Notes: generated by a model not told the origin, from the letters alone. Counted from the first letter of the stretch, positions 8,008-17,319 are shown. The stretch is DNA of 64,000 nt from Opitutia bacterium (GCA_947474365.1 CANJIU010000043.1:1-64000); one strand, 5' to 3'. Program-made: numbers and translations.

Positions 8008-9507
8008 TCATTTGAGCGAGGCCGACGGCAGGTAGAGATCAAGGGGCGTCCGCCGCCACCAGTTTCCGGTCGCAGCGCGGGTGGCGGCATCCGTGAAATG
8101 ATATTCGTGGCGTACGATGCGGATGAAGCGGGGCGGTTTTTGCGGAAACGGGTTATGTGCGAGCAACGCGGCGGATGCGGGCGTGCCGCGCAGGAGGTGT
8201 TCGCCGAGGGCGAGGACCCATTGGTTTTGTTGCAGGGAACCGAGCGCGGCGAACCAGAGCTGCCAGTCAAGGCGGGGTTGGTGAGGCGCGACCCACGTGG
8301 GACGGTGACTGAGCGCTCCCGGCTTGTGGGGAAATTCGTACGCCTGCCAGGTGCGGCCGTCGTCGCTGCCCTCGAACACCAGTTCCGGACGGGGATTGGT
8401 CATGACGGCGAAGAGCCCGTAATTGTTGAGCGAGCGAAATGGTCTGACGATGTTCGCGACCGCTTGATAACCGGGAGGTGTTCCGAGCCGTGGCACGACG
8501 GCAGGCAGGGCCTGCAGGAGCGTGTAGAGAAAAACCGCCGCTCCGAAGGCAACGACGACACCCGTGGGGGCGGGGCGCGGCCCCGGGAAAGTGTCACGTA
8601 TTACGTGACACTTTCCGCGGCAGGCCGTGGGGACGCAGCTGCGCCAGAACGCGTCGTCGAGGCATCCGACGCAGAGCGCGATCGTGAGGAGGTTAAAGAA
8701 GGTGTAATTGCCGGTGAGGGCGATGATGACCATCAGGGCGATCGTGAGGAGGATGGCGTTGTGCCGAAGGGCGCGCGGCGCGAAGAACAGAAACGGCGCC
8801 ACCAATTCGATGACAAACATCCCGGCGCACGAGGCGCGGTGCCACCAGGTGGGAAGTTGATGTGCGTACCAGCCGAGTACCGTGGGGAGTGGTTGCGTCT
8901 CATAGTGGAACGTCAGCGCGCTCAGATCGCGCCACGTGGGATCGCCGCTGGTGAGCTTGACCACCCCGGAGAGAAACATCAGGCGAAACAGCAGCCACGT
9001 GACCAGCAGGCGTGCAAAGCGGGGTGGCTCATGTGCCCGCCACCATGGCACGAGGGACCACGGGGCGACGACGATTGCGAGCAGCGTCGTTTCCAGCAGG
9101 AGGGCGTCCCATTGGAAGTTGAAGAATTGCTGGCCGGCGCAACTGAGCGACAGGTAGGCGATCCAGAGGAGGCCGAGGCAAAGCGCCGGAGCGACGCCGA
9201 GGAAGAGCAGCAACGCAAGCACGACGCCAGCGGCGCAGAGGAAGGTCAGAAATGTCTCCGCGCCGAACCACCAGCAGAGCGATGGCAATTGGGCGTAGGC
9301 TGCCGACCCGATTTGGTCGTGAATCGCGGTGAAGAAGCGGGTGGCCGGCAGCAGGCCGCGGGGGCCGATGAGCGAATCAAGCTGCGTCCAGAACGAGAGG
9401 AACGCGACGAGATGAATCAGGGCCAGGAGCCGGAGGAAGAGCCAGGTGCCGACGGTGAAACGATCGTGTCCTTCGGTCGTCGGCGGAGGCGGTTCCTCGG
9501 CTGGCAT
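8008..9507 (-). CDS. Lipase maturation factor family membrane protein
   Basis: This 499-residue polytopic membrane protein resembles the lipase maturation factor (LMF1) family. Features include an N-terminal hydrophobic region with the GPRGLLP motif (near 48), several transmembrane helices up to about residue 340, and the family motif NFQWDALLLET (near 133). A soluble C-terminal region contains PRFIRI and ends near PLDLYLPS. In vertebrates LMF1 helps lipases fold in the ER; the bacterial role is unknown. Around residues 297-307 the gene carries an in-frame palindromic repeat (8586-8616). It follows the ABC binding-protein gene by 56 bp. Confidence 0.82.
   Translation of the reverse strand: MPAEEPPPPTTEGHDRFTVGTWLFLRLLALIHLVAFLSFWTQLDSLIGPRGLLPATRFFTAIHDQIGSAAYAQLPSLCWWFGAETFLTFLCAAGVVLALLLFLGVAPALCLGLLWIAYLSLSCAGQQFFNFQWDALLLETTLLAIVVAPWSLVPWWRAHEPPRFARLLVTWLLFRLMFLSGVVKLTSGDPTWRDLSALTFHYETQPLPTVLGWYAHQLPTWWHRASCAGMFVIELVAPFLFFAPRALRHNAILLTIALMVIIALTGNYTFFNLLTIALCVGCLDDAFWRSCVPTACRGKCHVIRDTFPGPRPAPTGVVVAFGAAVFLYTLLQALPAVVPRLGTPPGYQAVANIVRPFRSLNNYGLFAVMTNPRPELVFEGSDDGRTWQAYEFPHKPGALSHRPTWVAPHQPRLDWQLWFAALGSLQQNQWVLALGEHLLRGTPASAALLAHNPFPQKPPRFIRIVRHEYHFTDAATRAATGNWWRRTPLDLYLPSASLK
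8586..8616. repeat. 31-bp palindrome inside a coding region
   Basis: Arms of 15 bp (GGAAAGTGTCACGTA at 8586-8600 and its exact complement at 8602-8616) flank one T. The core GTGTCAC-N7-GTGACAC matches the two copies at 32485-32573. It is read through as part of the lipase-maturation-factor protein in a loop between transmembrane segments. Confidence 0.85.
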
Positions 9508-9563
9508 GTGGTCAGGCGGAGGTGGCTAGCGAACGAGCAGCTCGCCCTCGCTCCCACGCGGGA

Positions 9564-10550
9564 CTACTTCGGCAGGAACTCCGTCGTCATCGTCGAGGCC
9601 GCGGTGACCTTGCCCTTCGGCAGAAGGCCGAGGTCCTCGAGTTGTTTGATCAAGGTCATGAAGCGGGCGGGGTCGAGTCGACCGATTTTGTCGGGACCGC
9701 CGTCTTTGTCCCGGCCGGTGACGAGGCGCTCGTCGACGATCATTTTGCGGGAGAACATCATGAATTCGTCGGTGTTGTTGGCGTTGGCCTTTTTCATCGC
9801 GCCATGGGCGGCCTGGGGATCTCCCTCGAGGTAGTCGCGCCAGCCGTGGATGTAGGCGCGGGTGAAGGCGCGCAGTTCGGCCGGATGTTCGCGGGCGAAT
9901 TTCTTGTTGGTGATGAGCACGGCGTAGGTGCGGAATCCGGCGTCCCAGGTGGAAAGGAAGCGCGGCATTTTTCCGCCGGCCTTCGTGATGTGGTAGGGCT
10001 CGGCGATGTAGTAGCCCTGCTGCAGCGCTTCCTTGTTGCCGAGGAAGGCGGCGACGGAAAAATTCTGCGCGACGGTGTTCGTCTTGAGCCCGTATTTTTT
10101 CTGCAGGAACGTGAGGAAGGCCCACTCGGGGCGCGCGATGATCGTCTTGCCCTGCAGGTCCTCGAATTTCTTCACCGGGCTGTCGGCGTGAACGAGAATG
10201 CCGGCAGGATCATCCTGAAAGACGGCGGCAAATTGGACGAAGGGGAGTCCCTCGGCCTGCTGTCGCAGGGTGCCGACATTGTCGGCTTGCGCGATGTCAG
10301 CCTTTCCCGTCGCCACACTGGGCATCACCTGCGCGCCGGGGCCGCCGGGAATGAGGGTCACGTCGAGTCCTTCCTCACGGAAGTAGCCGCGGGCGGCCGC
10401 TTGGTAGAATCCGCCGTGCTCAGGCTCGGCGACCCAGTCGAGTTGGACGGTGATCTTGAACGGAGTCTTGCCGGCCGCCGGTGCGGTGGCGGTCAGAGTC
10501 ATCGCCGCCAGCGCGCAGCCGATGACGAGTGGGAGAGAACGGGTGAACAT
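9564..10550 (-). CDS. ABC transporter substrate-binding protein, NMT1/THI5-like
   Basis: This periplasmic binding protein has 328 residues from ATG 10550, with a signal peptide ending near TAPAAG (about residue 26). The core begins with VQLDWVAEPEHGGFYQA, typical of the NMT1/THI5-like family that binds pyrimidine thiamine precursors, and of related nitrate/taurine/riboflavin binders. It is the last gene of a three-gene importer (ATPase, permease, binding protein; gaps of 4 and 10 bp). I found no TPP riboswitch upstream, so thiamine-precursor uptake is only one possibility. Confidence 0.85.
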   Translation of the reverse strand: MFTRSLPLVIGCALAAMTLTATAPAAGKTPFKITVQLDWVAEPEHGGFYQAAARGYFREEGLDVTLIPGGPGAQVMPSVATGKADIAQADNVGTLRQQAEGLPFVQFAAVFQDDPAGILVHADSPVKKFEDLQGKTIIARPEWAFLTFLQKKYGLKTNTVAQNFSVAAFLGNKEALQQGYYIAEPYHITKAGGKMPRFLSTWDAGFRTYAVLITNKKFAREHPAELRAFTRAYIHGWRDYLEGDPQAAHGAMKKANANNTDEFMMFSRKMIVDERLVTGRDKDGGPDKIGRLDPARFMTLIKQLEDLGLLPKGKVTAASTMTTEFLPK

Positions 10551-10560
10551 GGGGAGAATT

Positions 10561-11352
10561 CTACCGATCGGTGCGTTCGTAGGAGTCGTGCCAGTGGTGC
10601 AGGGCGAACCAGGAGAGGGCCAGCACGCCGGCATTGAGGACAAATCCGAGGATGCACGTTGTGGCCGCGGTGGCAAACAGCGCGGGATATTTGGCCTGGC
10701 TGGAATAAATCACCGCTTGGAAACCCAGCCCGCCGCCGTCGCCGGCGGAGGAACCGGCGTTCATGTCGGCGACCACCGCGCCGATCGGCGCCAGCGTGGC
10801 GGCAATACGCAGCCCGGTGAAAAAATACGGCAGCGCGGCCGGAACACGGAGGAAGAGCAGTTGCTGGACCCGGCTGGCGCGGTAGAGCGCGAAGAGTTCC
10901 ACCAGATTGCGGTCCGTCGAGATGAGTCCCTGCGTCGTATTCACGACGAGCGGGAAGAAGGCGATGACGAACGTGAGCAGGGAAACGCTCTTTAGTCCCG
11001 CGCCGACCCAAATCACGCAGATGGGGGCGAGCACCGGCAGCGGGGTCATCTGCAAGGCCATCAGGTACGGATAGAGGCTGGTGCGGACGTGTGCGGAAAG
11101 GGAGAGCAGGATGGCGAGGCCGAAGCTCACGACGATCGCGAGGCCGAAACCGAGCAACGCGCCCTGGGTCGTGTTGATCGTCGCCCGGCCGAGCGCCTCG
11201 CAATGATCCCAAAACGCCCGCAGCACCGCTCCAGGCGTCGGCAGGAGAAACCGCATTTCCTCCTCAAGGTAGAAGTGCACGCCGTACCACAGGCCGAGGA
11301 CGATGGCGCCCGCGACAGCGGGGAGAAGGAGTTTGAACGGTGAGCGCGGCAT
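10561..11352 (-). CDS. ABC transporter permease, SsuC/TauC/ThiX type
   Basis: This 263-residue inner-membrane permease has about six hydrophobic segments and the BPD_transp_1 signature region near ALYRASRVQQLLFLRVPAAL (residues 155-174), the EAA loop that contacts the ATPase. It lies 4 bp after the ATPase and 10 bp before the binding protein, so the three form one importer of the nitrate/sulfonate/pyrimidine class. Confidence 0.85.
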   Translation of the reverse strand: MPRSPFKLLLPAVAGAIVLGLWYGVHFYLEEEMRFLLPTPGAVLRAFWDHCEALGRATINTTQGALLGFGLAIVVSFGLAILLSLSAHVRTSLYPYLMALQMTPLPVLAPICVIWVGAGLKSVSLLTFVIAFFPLVVNTTQGLISTDRNLVELFALYRASRVQQLLFLRVPAALPYFFTGLRIAATLAPIGAVVADMNAGSSAGDGGGLGFQAVIYSSQAKYPALFATAATTCILGFVLNAGVLALSWFALHHWHDSYERTDR

Positions 11353-11356
11353 GCGA

Positions 11357-12127
11357 CTACGCGACGTTGGTCTCGACGGAACGGAGGATCCGCGAGACGT
11401 GGGCGACGAGATCGTGATACTCGCGCGAGAGACGGGTTTCCCCGGTGCGGGGATAGGGCAGGGGCACCGCGATCTCGGTGTGAATTCGTCCCGGATTGGC
11501 GGACATCACCATGATGCGGTTGGACAAGAACACGGCCTCGGAAACGGAGTGGGTGACGAAAAAAGCGGTCCATGCCTCCTGCTGGCGGATGGCGAGTAAC
11601 TCCTCGTTGAGGTGCTCACGGGTCATTTCGTCGAGCGCCCCGAACGGTTCATCGAGCAGGAGAATCTTCGGGGAGAGGGCGAGGGCGCGAGCGATTGAGA
11701 CGCGCATCTTCTGACCGCCTGAGAGCTGTCGCGGGTAGGCGTCCGCCTTGTCGGCAAGGCGGACGAGTTCCAATACGTGTTGGCAGGATGCGGTGCGGGC
11801 GGAAGCGGATGCTCCGCGGAGTCTTTGTGGCACCTCGATGTTGGCCGCCACGTTGAGCCACGGCAGGAGCGTTGGTTCCTGGAACACGAACGCGAGGTCC
11901 GCGGCGGCGTCATCGGGCGTGCGTCCGTCGACGACCAATGAGCCGCTCGTGACGGGACTCAGTCCGGCCAGGAGGCGAAGGAGGGTGGACTTGCCGCAGC
12001 CGCTTGGTCCGATGAGGGAGATAAAGTCTCCCTGCCGGGCGGCGAACGAAATACCGTCGAGCACGATCGGTCCGTCGCCGAAGCGTTTGCTGACAACCCG
12101 AAATTCGACAATGGGCGGCGCGGACAT
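11357..12127 (-). CDS. ABC transporter ATP-binding protein, SsuB/TauB/ThiZ type
   Basis: The ATPase subunit has 256 residues if started at ATG 12127; an in-frame start at 12217 adds a proline-rich stretch that looks non-coding. Walker A is GPSGCGKST (40-48), the signature is LSGGQKMR (near 135) and Walker B is LLLDEPFGALD (near 158). Sequence type and gene order match importers for nitrate, sulfonates or thiamine pyrimidine precursors. It begins 100 bp after the SMP-30-like gene. Confidence 0.88.
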   Translation of the reverse strand: MSAPPIVEFRVVSKRFGDGPIVLDGISFAARQGDFISLIGPSGCGKSTLLRLLAGLSPVTSGSLVVDGRTPDDAAADLAFVFQEPTLLPWLNVAANIEVPQRLRGASASARTASCQHVLELVRLADKADAYPRQLSGGQKMRVSIARALALSPKILLLDEPFGALDEMTREHLNEELLAIRQQEAWTAFFVTHSVSEAVFLSNRIMVMSANPGRIHTEIAVPLPYPRTGETRLSREYHDLVAHVSRILRSVETNVA

Positions 12128-12227
12128 CAAACCAAGGAGTGGCGTCGGCGAGGGCGGCGTGTCGAGTGGGAAAGTTGGCAGAAACCGTGGCTCCGGGGAC
12201 GCCTTTTCGAAGCGCAACCCCCGGACC

Positions 12228-13490
12228 TCAGGGCAACGGAATCTGCAGCACGCGCACGGTATGGGCGGGCGGCTGCTTGGCCTTCGCGGCGTCGAAGGAA
12301 TCCCAGCCGGAATTGGCGATCAGGGTGGGCCGGCCATTGACGAGGGTGACAAGGGTCAGATCGGTGAAATTTGGCAGGGCGGCGGCGAGCACGGTGACGC
12401 CGGTGATCCGGTCCATTTCCGGCGTGAGCGCGATGCGGAGCACGCGTTGGGGTTCGACGCCGTTCTGGGTGGCGACGATGCCACCCGGCACCGCGACGAT
12501 GCCATCCAGCCCAATCAATGTTGTGTTGGCGGGCGGAGCGAGAGCGCGGATTTCACCGGTCGAAATTTCGACCGTGAACAGACCGTTGGTATAGTCGGCA
12601 ACGAGGAGCGTTTTCCGGTCGAGCACCAGACCCTGCAGTGAGGCGAACACCGGTGAATCGACGACCTTGACAAACTCCTCGGCGCCGAGGGGCAATTGCC
12701 AGATGACCGGGGCCTTGGAGTCGGTGGCGTAGATCGTGCCTTCGGGTGAGACGAAAAGATCGCCGATGGAGTGCTCGCGTCCATCCTCGGGCACTTCGAC
12801 GATTCGGCGCAGCTCGCCGGTGGCCAGATTGAAGTTGGCGAGCGCGGTGCGACCCTTCATCTCGGCGTTGAATCCCGACATCTCGGGCAACGCCCCCATC
12901 GCGGCCCAGAGCGCGTTTCGTTCCTCGTCGATCGCGAGTCCGAAGAAACCGAGCAGGTCCTCGTCCTCCGCCGTGAACTGAGTGACGTGCCCGGTGCGGT
13001 CGCGCCGCCAGATGCAGCGGTGGTGGACATCGCCGAGAAAGAGATCACCCGTGCGGTTGCGAAAAGCGATGCCTTCGAGAATGCCGGTGCGACCCGGCAG
13101 TTCGGCCACGATTTCCGCCTCACCCTGCGGTTCACGATTGGCGGCAAAATCGCGCAGGATCCGGAGAAATTCGGGCGTGCCCTGCAGGCTGGCGAAGTCC
13201 GGATCTTTTTCGATTGGCGTCACCACGCCGAGGGCGGCGAGTTGGCGCAACGTGGCCAGTGCGGTCGGCTTGTCCCCGGTCAGCGCACAGAGGGCGGCGA
13301 GGTTGTTCAGATAACGGGCGGAGTCGGGCCGCAACTTGAGTGCCGACTGCGTGGCGGCCTTGGCGGCCGGGTAGTCCTTGCGTCGATAGGCGGCTTCGGC
13401 TTCGAGGCGGAAGTCGCGGTGAGTTTTGACTGCTGGCTCCGCCGCGGAGAGCGAAACGAGAGTCAGAACGAGGGCGAACCACGAGCGCAT
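12228..13490 (-). CDS. Secreted SMP-30/NHL-like beta-propeller protein with TPR segment
   Basis: The 420-residue product starts at ATG 13490, where a signal peptide (FALVLTLVSLSAAEP) begins. Residues about 28-95 form a TPR-like helical region (YRRKDYPAAKAATQSALKL). The remainder is a six-bladed propeller of SMP-30/gluconolactonase or NHL type, with repeated phrases such as GIAFRNRTGDLFLGDV and LFVSPEGTIYATDS. A lactonase or binding role is possible but the catalytic residues cannot be assigned by eye. It lies between the MacAB-like genes and the ABC importer on the same strand. Confidence 0.72.
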   Translation of the reverse strand: MRSWFALVLTLVSLSAAEPAVKTHRDFRLEAEAAYRRKDYPAAKAATQSALKLRPDSARYLNNLAALCALTGDKPTALATLRQLAALGVVTPIEKDPDFASLQGTPEFLRILRDFAANREPQGEAEIVAELPGRTGILEGIAFRNRTGDLFLGDVHHRCIWRRDRTGHVTQFTAEDEDLLGFFGLAIDEERNALWAAMGALPEMSGFNAEMKGRTALANFNLATGELRRIVEVPEDGREHSIGDLFVSPEGTIYATDSKAPVIWQLPLGAEEFVKVVDSPVFASLQGLVLDRKTLLVADYTNGLFTVEISTGEIRALAPPANTTLIGLDGIVAVPGGIVATQNGVEPQRVLRIALTPEMDRITGVTVLAAALPNFTDLTLVTLVNGRPTLIANSGWDSFDAAKAKQPPAHTVRVLQIPLP

Positions 13491-13579
13491 GGGTGGGAGG
13501 TGGTCAGAGGGCGGAGAGTCCGTCGCCACGATAAACTCGTGTTGCAGACGGAATTCCGTTGTCCGAATGCCCTTGCGCC

Positions 13580-14788
13580 TTACTCGTAGCGGAGGGCGTC
13601 GATCGGATCGAGCTGGGCGGCCTTGTAGGCCGGATAGAAGCCAGAGATGATCCCGACGATCGCGCTGCCCGCGACCGAGATGAAGATCCACATCGTCGGA
13701 ACGAGCACGGGCCATCCGTTGTAACTCGAAAGTGCCTGCGATCCTCCAACGCCGACGGCGACTCCGATGATTCCTCCGAGGGAGCTCAGGAGAATGGCCT
13801 CGATGAGAAACTGGGTGAGGACGTCGCGGCCGTGCGCGCCGATCGCGAGGCGGATGCCGATTTCACGGGTACGCTCCGTCACGGATACGAGCATGATGTT
13901 CATGATGCCGATCCCGCCGACGATGAGTGAAACTCCCGCGATGCCGGCAAGCAGGCCAGTCATGGTCTTGGCGGTTTGGGTTGCCGCCGTGGCGAGTTCT
14001 TCCTGGGTGCGGACGGTAAAGTCGGGCTCGCGACCGCGGCGGCGCTGGGTGAGAAGGTCTTCGACCGCGGTTTTCACTTCGGCGATCTTGTCCGCCTCGG
14101 CGGCCTGAATGCGGATCATGCTGATGTTGGTGCTGCGGGAAACCCGGCGCATGTGCGACGTGAAGGGGATCAGCACGACGTCATCCTCGTCGGAGCCGAA
14201 GATGCTGAAGCCTTTCGAGGAGAGAACACCGAGAATGCGGAAGGGGAGATTGCGAATGCGCAGCGTTTGGCCGACGGGATCCTCGTTGGGGAATAATTGA
14301 TCGACGACGGTCTTGCCGATGACGCAGACTTTGCCAAGCGACTTGATGTCCTGTTCGGTGAACATCGAGCCTGACGCAATGGGCCAGTTGCGCACGTACG
14401 GATAGTCAGGGCCGACACCGTTGACGTTGGTGTTCCAGTTGAGTCCGTTGGCGAGGATTTGATTTCGGCCGCGCACTTCGGGGCTGAGCCCGTCGATATC
14501 GTGGACCTCGGCGCTGATGGCGTCAGCGTCCTCGGGGGTAAGGGTGCTCGAACTGCCAAAGCCGCCGCGCATGCCGCCGCTCGTGAAGCTGCCGGGCATG
14601 ACGGTGATGAGATTCTGACCGAGGGACGCGACTTGCGCTTCGACCTGGGCTTTGGCGCCGTTGCCGATGCTCACCATGGTGATAACGGCGGCGACGCCGA
14701 TGATCATGCCCAAGGCGGTGAGCATCGAACGCATCGTATTACGGCGGAGGGCGCGAAGGGCGACGCGAAGGGTGTTGGTAAAACGCAT
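13580..14788 (-). CDS. MacB-type ABC transporter permease (FtsX family)
   Basis: This 402-residue permease has an N-terminal helix near residues 20-42 (MLTALGMIIGVAAVITMVSI), a large periplasmic MacB_PCD domain (about 45-240) and three C-terminal helices with the FtsX motif VTERTREIGIRLAIGA (near 303). The ATPase is encoded separately 12 bp upstream, so this is a split MacB. With the MacA-like adaptor it should form an inner-membrane efflux or lipoprotein/peptide export machine. No outer-membrane TolC-like gene is in the window. Confidence 0.9.
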   Translation of the reverse strand: MRFTNTLRVALRALRRNTMRSMLTALGMIIGVAAVITMVSIGNGAKAQVEAQVASLGQNLITVMPGSFTSGGMRGGFGSSSTLTPEDADAISAEVHDIDGLSPEVRGRNQILANGLNWNTNVNGVGPDYPYVRNWPIASGSMFTEQDIKSLGKVCVIGKTVVDQLFPNEDPVGQTLRIRNLPFRILGVLSSKGFSIFGSDEDDVVLIPFTSHMRRVSRSTNISMIRIQAAEADKIAEVKTAVEDLLTQRRRGREPDFTVRTQEELATAATQTAKTMTGLLAGIAGVSLIVGGIGIMNIMLVSVTERTREIGIRLAIGAHGRDVLTQFLIEAILLSSLGGIIGVAVGVGGSQALSSYNGWPVLVPTMWIFISVAGSAIVGIISGFYPAYKAAQLDPIDALRYE

Positions 14789-14800
14789 GGCGAGTCGGCC

Positions 14801-15577
14801 TTAGGCGGAGGGGCCGGTGGTGAGTTTGGCGGCTTGTTCGGCCTGCTTGAGCTGATGCATCTCGTGCTCGGCGATCGAACGGTTTTCGACCGGGGCATCC
14901 CGAACGACGACACCGTCACGCAGGATGAGGTTGCGTTTGCAGTACCGCGCGATGTCGAGCTCGTGGGTGACCATGACGATGGTGATACCCTGGTCGTTGA
15001 GCTTCTGGAAGACACCCATCACCTCGACGGAGGTCTTGGAATCGAGGTTTCCGGTGGGTTCGTCGGCGAGGAGCACCTGTGGCTGGTTGACGAGGCCCCG
15101 GGCGATGGCCACCCGCTGCTGTTGACCGCCGGAGAGCTGGTTCGGGAAATGGTCGTATCGCTTGGCTAGGCCGACGATTTCCAGGCAATGCATCGCGCGT
15201 TCCCGGATCTCGTCGCCCGAGGCCTTGCGGTGGCGACCGTAGAGCATCGGGAGCTCAACGTTTTCGAGGGCGGTCGTGCGCGCGAGGAGGTTGAAACCCT
15301 GAAACACGAATCCCAGCTTCTGGTTGCGCAGGTCGGCGAGATCGTTGCGGTCGAGCTTGTCGATGTCGATGCCGTCGAGGAGATAGCTGCCCTTGGTCTG
15401 CCGATCGAGACAGCCAAGGATGTTCATCAGCGTGGATTTCCCTGAGCCGCTCGCGCCCATGAGCGCGATAAATTCCCCGCGGTGGATATCGAGGCTGACT
15501 CCGCGCACGGCATGCACGGGCACTTCCCCAGATTCGTAGATTTTGTGGATGTCCTTGATTTGGACGACGGGAGCCAT
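14801..15577 (-). CDS. MacB/LolD-type ABC transporter ATPase
   Basis: The product has 258 residues from ATG 15577. A TTG at 15616 would overlap the macA stop but adds unconserved sequence. Walker A is GASGSGKST (41-49), followed by GCLDRQTKGSYLLDG, Q-loop FQGFNLL, signature LSGGQQQR and Walker B LLADEPTGNLDS. The LLADEPTGNLDS form is diagnostic of the LolD/MacB/FtsE group. It sits between the adaptor and the permease in the operon. Confidence 0.9.
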   Translation of the reverse strand: MAPVVQIKDIHKIYESGEVPVHAVRGVSLDIHRGEFIALMGASGSGKSTLMNILGCLDRQTKGSYLLDGIDIDKLDRNDLADLRNQKLGFVFQGFNLLARTTALENVELPMLYGRHRKASGDEIRERAMHCLEIVGLAKRYDHFPNQLSGGQQQRVAIARGLVNQPQVLLADEPTGNLDSKTSVEVMGVFQKLNDQGITIVMVTHELDIARYCKRNLILRDGVVVRDAPVENRSIAEHEMHQLKQAEQAAKLTTGPSA

Positions 15578-15612
15578 GGAGAGGGAGCCGGGATTGGAAC
15601 GAACGTGGCTGC

Positions 15613-17151
15613 TCAACGTCCGCTGCGCGAACCGCTGGAGCCGCCGAAGCTGCTCCGACCGCCGCTGAACGGGTTGCCGCCGGGAGGCTGCATGGCTGCC
15701 GCCGCTGCCTGGTTGGGCATGATTACTCCCGTGATGACGGTATCGCCGTCAGCAAGCCCTTCGAGCACCTCGGTGGAGAAGCCGTCGGAGATACCCAGCT
15801 TCACGTTGACCGGCGTGAGCCGCTTGTCCTTGTCCGGAGCGTTGGGGTCGACAAATTTATACAGGGTGCGCTGCACCACGGTGTTGTTGAAACCACGATC
15901 GCCACCCGGGCCGCTGGGGCCGCGACCGCTGCTACTGCCGCCGCCCTTGCTGCCCTTCCCGCGGCCTGGGGCGGCGAGACGGGCTGCAATCAGATCGGGA
16001 TCGAGACCTTTTTCTTTCGCGAGGATTTTGGCCTTTTCGACTTGCTCGGACGTTGCCGGCATACCGGCCGCCCGGTCAAAGCCGATTTCTTTCATGATGG
16101 AAATGGTTGCACTCATGCGCTCGTCGTCGGTTGTCGTGGCCACGGCGCCTTTTTCGGCGCCCTTGGCTCCCGCCTTGGCATCTCCGGCAGCACCGGGAGC
16201 GCCAGGAGCAACCGCGAGCACTTCCTGAGGCACCCGGACACGTAGGGCGCCGTTGGCAATCCGCAGCACGTTGGGCCGCTGTTGCACGATGATCGAAACA
16301 TTGGCGGTCATACCTGGCTTCAGTTTTCCATCTTCATTTTTGACGGTGATGATGGTCGCGTAGGAAACCACGCTTTGGCTGACGCTGGCGGCATTGCGTA
16401 CCATGCTGACGACACCGGCGAAGGTGCGGTTGGGAAAAGCGTCGACGGTGAACTTGACCTCCTGACCATCCGCAATGCTGCCGATGTCGGCTTCGGCGAC
16501 CGCCGCGTTGATCTGCATCTTGGTGAGATCGTTCACCAAGGTGAACAGTACCGGGGCGTTCATGCTCGCGTTGACCGTGCGGCCCTTGTCGGTCTTGCGG
16601 TCGAGCACCATGCCGTCGATTGGCGCGATAATCGTGCAGCGTTCGAGGTCGAGCTTGGCGTTTTCCACCGCGGCCTTGCGGGTCAGCAGTGTCGCGTTCG
16701 ACTGCGCGAGTTGCGCCTCGGCGTTGTCGAGTTCCTGCTGCGACACGAGCTTCTTGCCGATGAGTTCACGAGTACGATCAACGTTGATCTGAAGCAGGCT
16801 GTTGTTCGCCTTGGCTGACTCAAGATCCGCCTCGGCCTGCTTCAGACGCTGGGTCGGAGTGGCCTCGTCGATCTTGGCGAGCACGTCACCGGCCTTCACC
16901 TTGGAGTTGTAGTCGACGAAGACCTCCTTGATTTGGCCGGACACCTGAGCACCGATATCGACGGTCACAACGGGCTGAAGGTCTCCGGTGGCCGTGACTG
17001 CCTGCGTGATATCACCCTTGCCGACTTTCGTGATTTGAAACTCCGGTGCCTTGACCGCTCGGGCGTTGAAGTAGTACCAAGCGCCGCCACCGCCGGCGGC
17101 GATGACAACCAACAGAAAGATAAGACCACCGTAGCTTTTAGATTTGGCCAT
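15613..17151 (-). CDS. MacA-like periplasmic adaptor (HlyD/RND family)
   Basis: The adaptor is 512 residues from ATG 17151, where one N-terminal membrane helix begins (LIFLLVVIAAGGGGAWYYF). A lipoyl-like half motif (VTATGDLQPVVTVDIGAQVSG), an alpha-helical hairpin (about 75-145), the second lipoyl half and a beta-barrel follow. It is about 130 residues longer than a typical MacA because of a low-complexity Ala/Gly/Lys/Ser-rich insert coded by roughly 15885-16215, plus a Gly/Ser/Arg-rich tail. It should bridge the MacB complex to an outer-membrane channel. The start is preceded by a pyrimidine-rich leader and no clear Shine-Dalgarno. Confidence 0.87.
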   Translation of the reverse strand: MAKSKSYGGLIFLLVVIAAGGGGAWYYFNARAVKAPEFQITKVGKGDITQAVTATGDLQPVVTVDIGAQVSGQIKEVFVDYNSKVKAGDVLAKIDEATPTQRLKQAEADLESAKANNSLLQINVDRTRELIGKKLVSQQELDNAEAQLAQSNATLLTRKAAVENAKLDLERCTIIAPIDGMVLDRKTDKGRTVNASMNAPVLFTLVNDLTKMQINAAVAEADIGSIADGQEVKFTVDAFPNRTFAGVVSMVRNAASVSQSVVSYATIITVKNEDGKLKPGMTANVSIIVQQRPNVLRIANGALRVRVPQEVLAVAPGAPGAAGDAKAGAKGAEKGAVATTTDDERMSATISIMKEIGFDRAAGMPATSEQVEKAKILAKEKGLDPDLIAARLAAPGRGKGSKGGGSSSGRGPSGPGGDRGFNNTVVQRTLYKFVDPNAPDKDKRLTPVNVKLGISDGFSTEVLEGLADGDTVITGVIMPNQAAAAAMQPPGGNPFSGGRSSFGGSSGSRSGR

Positions 17152-17301
17152 GACGTGAGTAGGGGAGGATGAAAGGAAAAGAAAATGTCCGGCAAAGCGA
17201 AACTCCGGGTGCTGGATTCCGGGGTAAGTCTGCTGGTGCGCGGTCGGCAAAGACGTAGCGAGGGCAGAAAGGTGACGGAATTATTTCCGGTTGCGAGCGC
17301 C

Positions 17302-17319
17302 GTTTTTCGTCCGAAAAAC
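17302..17319. repeat. 8-bp perfect hairpin GTTTTTCG/CGAAAAAC
   Basis: GTTTTTCG (17302-17309) and CGAAAAAC (17312-17319) pair perfectly around two bases, between the coaD stop and the macA start. It may end coaD transcription or lie in the macA leader. The string TTTTTCGTCCG recurs upstream of coaD near 17922. Confidence 0.45.

Noticed and set aside
6799..9834. Long plus-strand frames over the methyltransferase and lipase-maturation-factor genes
   Set aside because: They are Gly/Arg/Glu-rich shadows. The minus strand encodes recognised families throughout.
12128..12227. TPP riboswitch upstream of the NMT1/THI5-type importer
   Set aside because: The 100-bp gap has no conserved thi-box sequence and is too short for a complete element.
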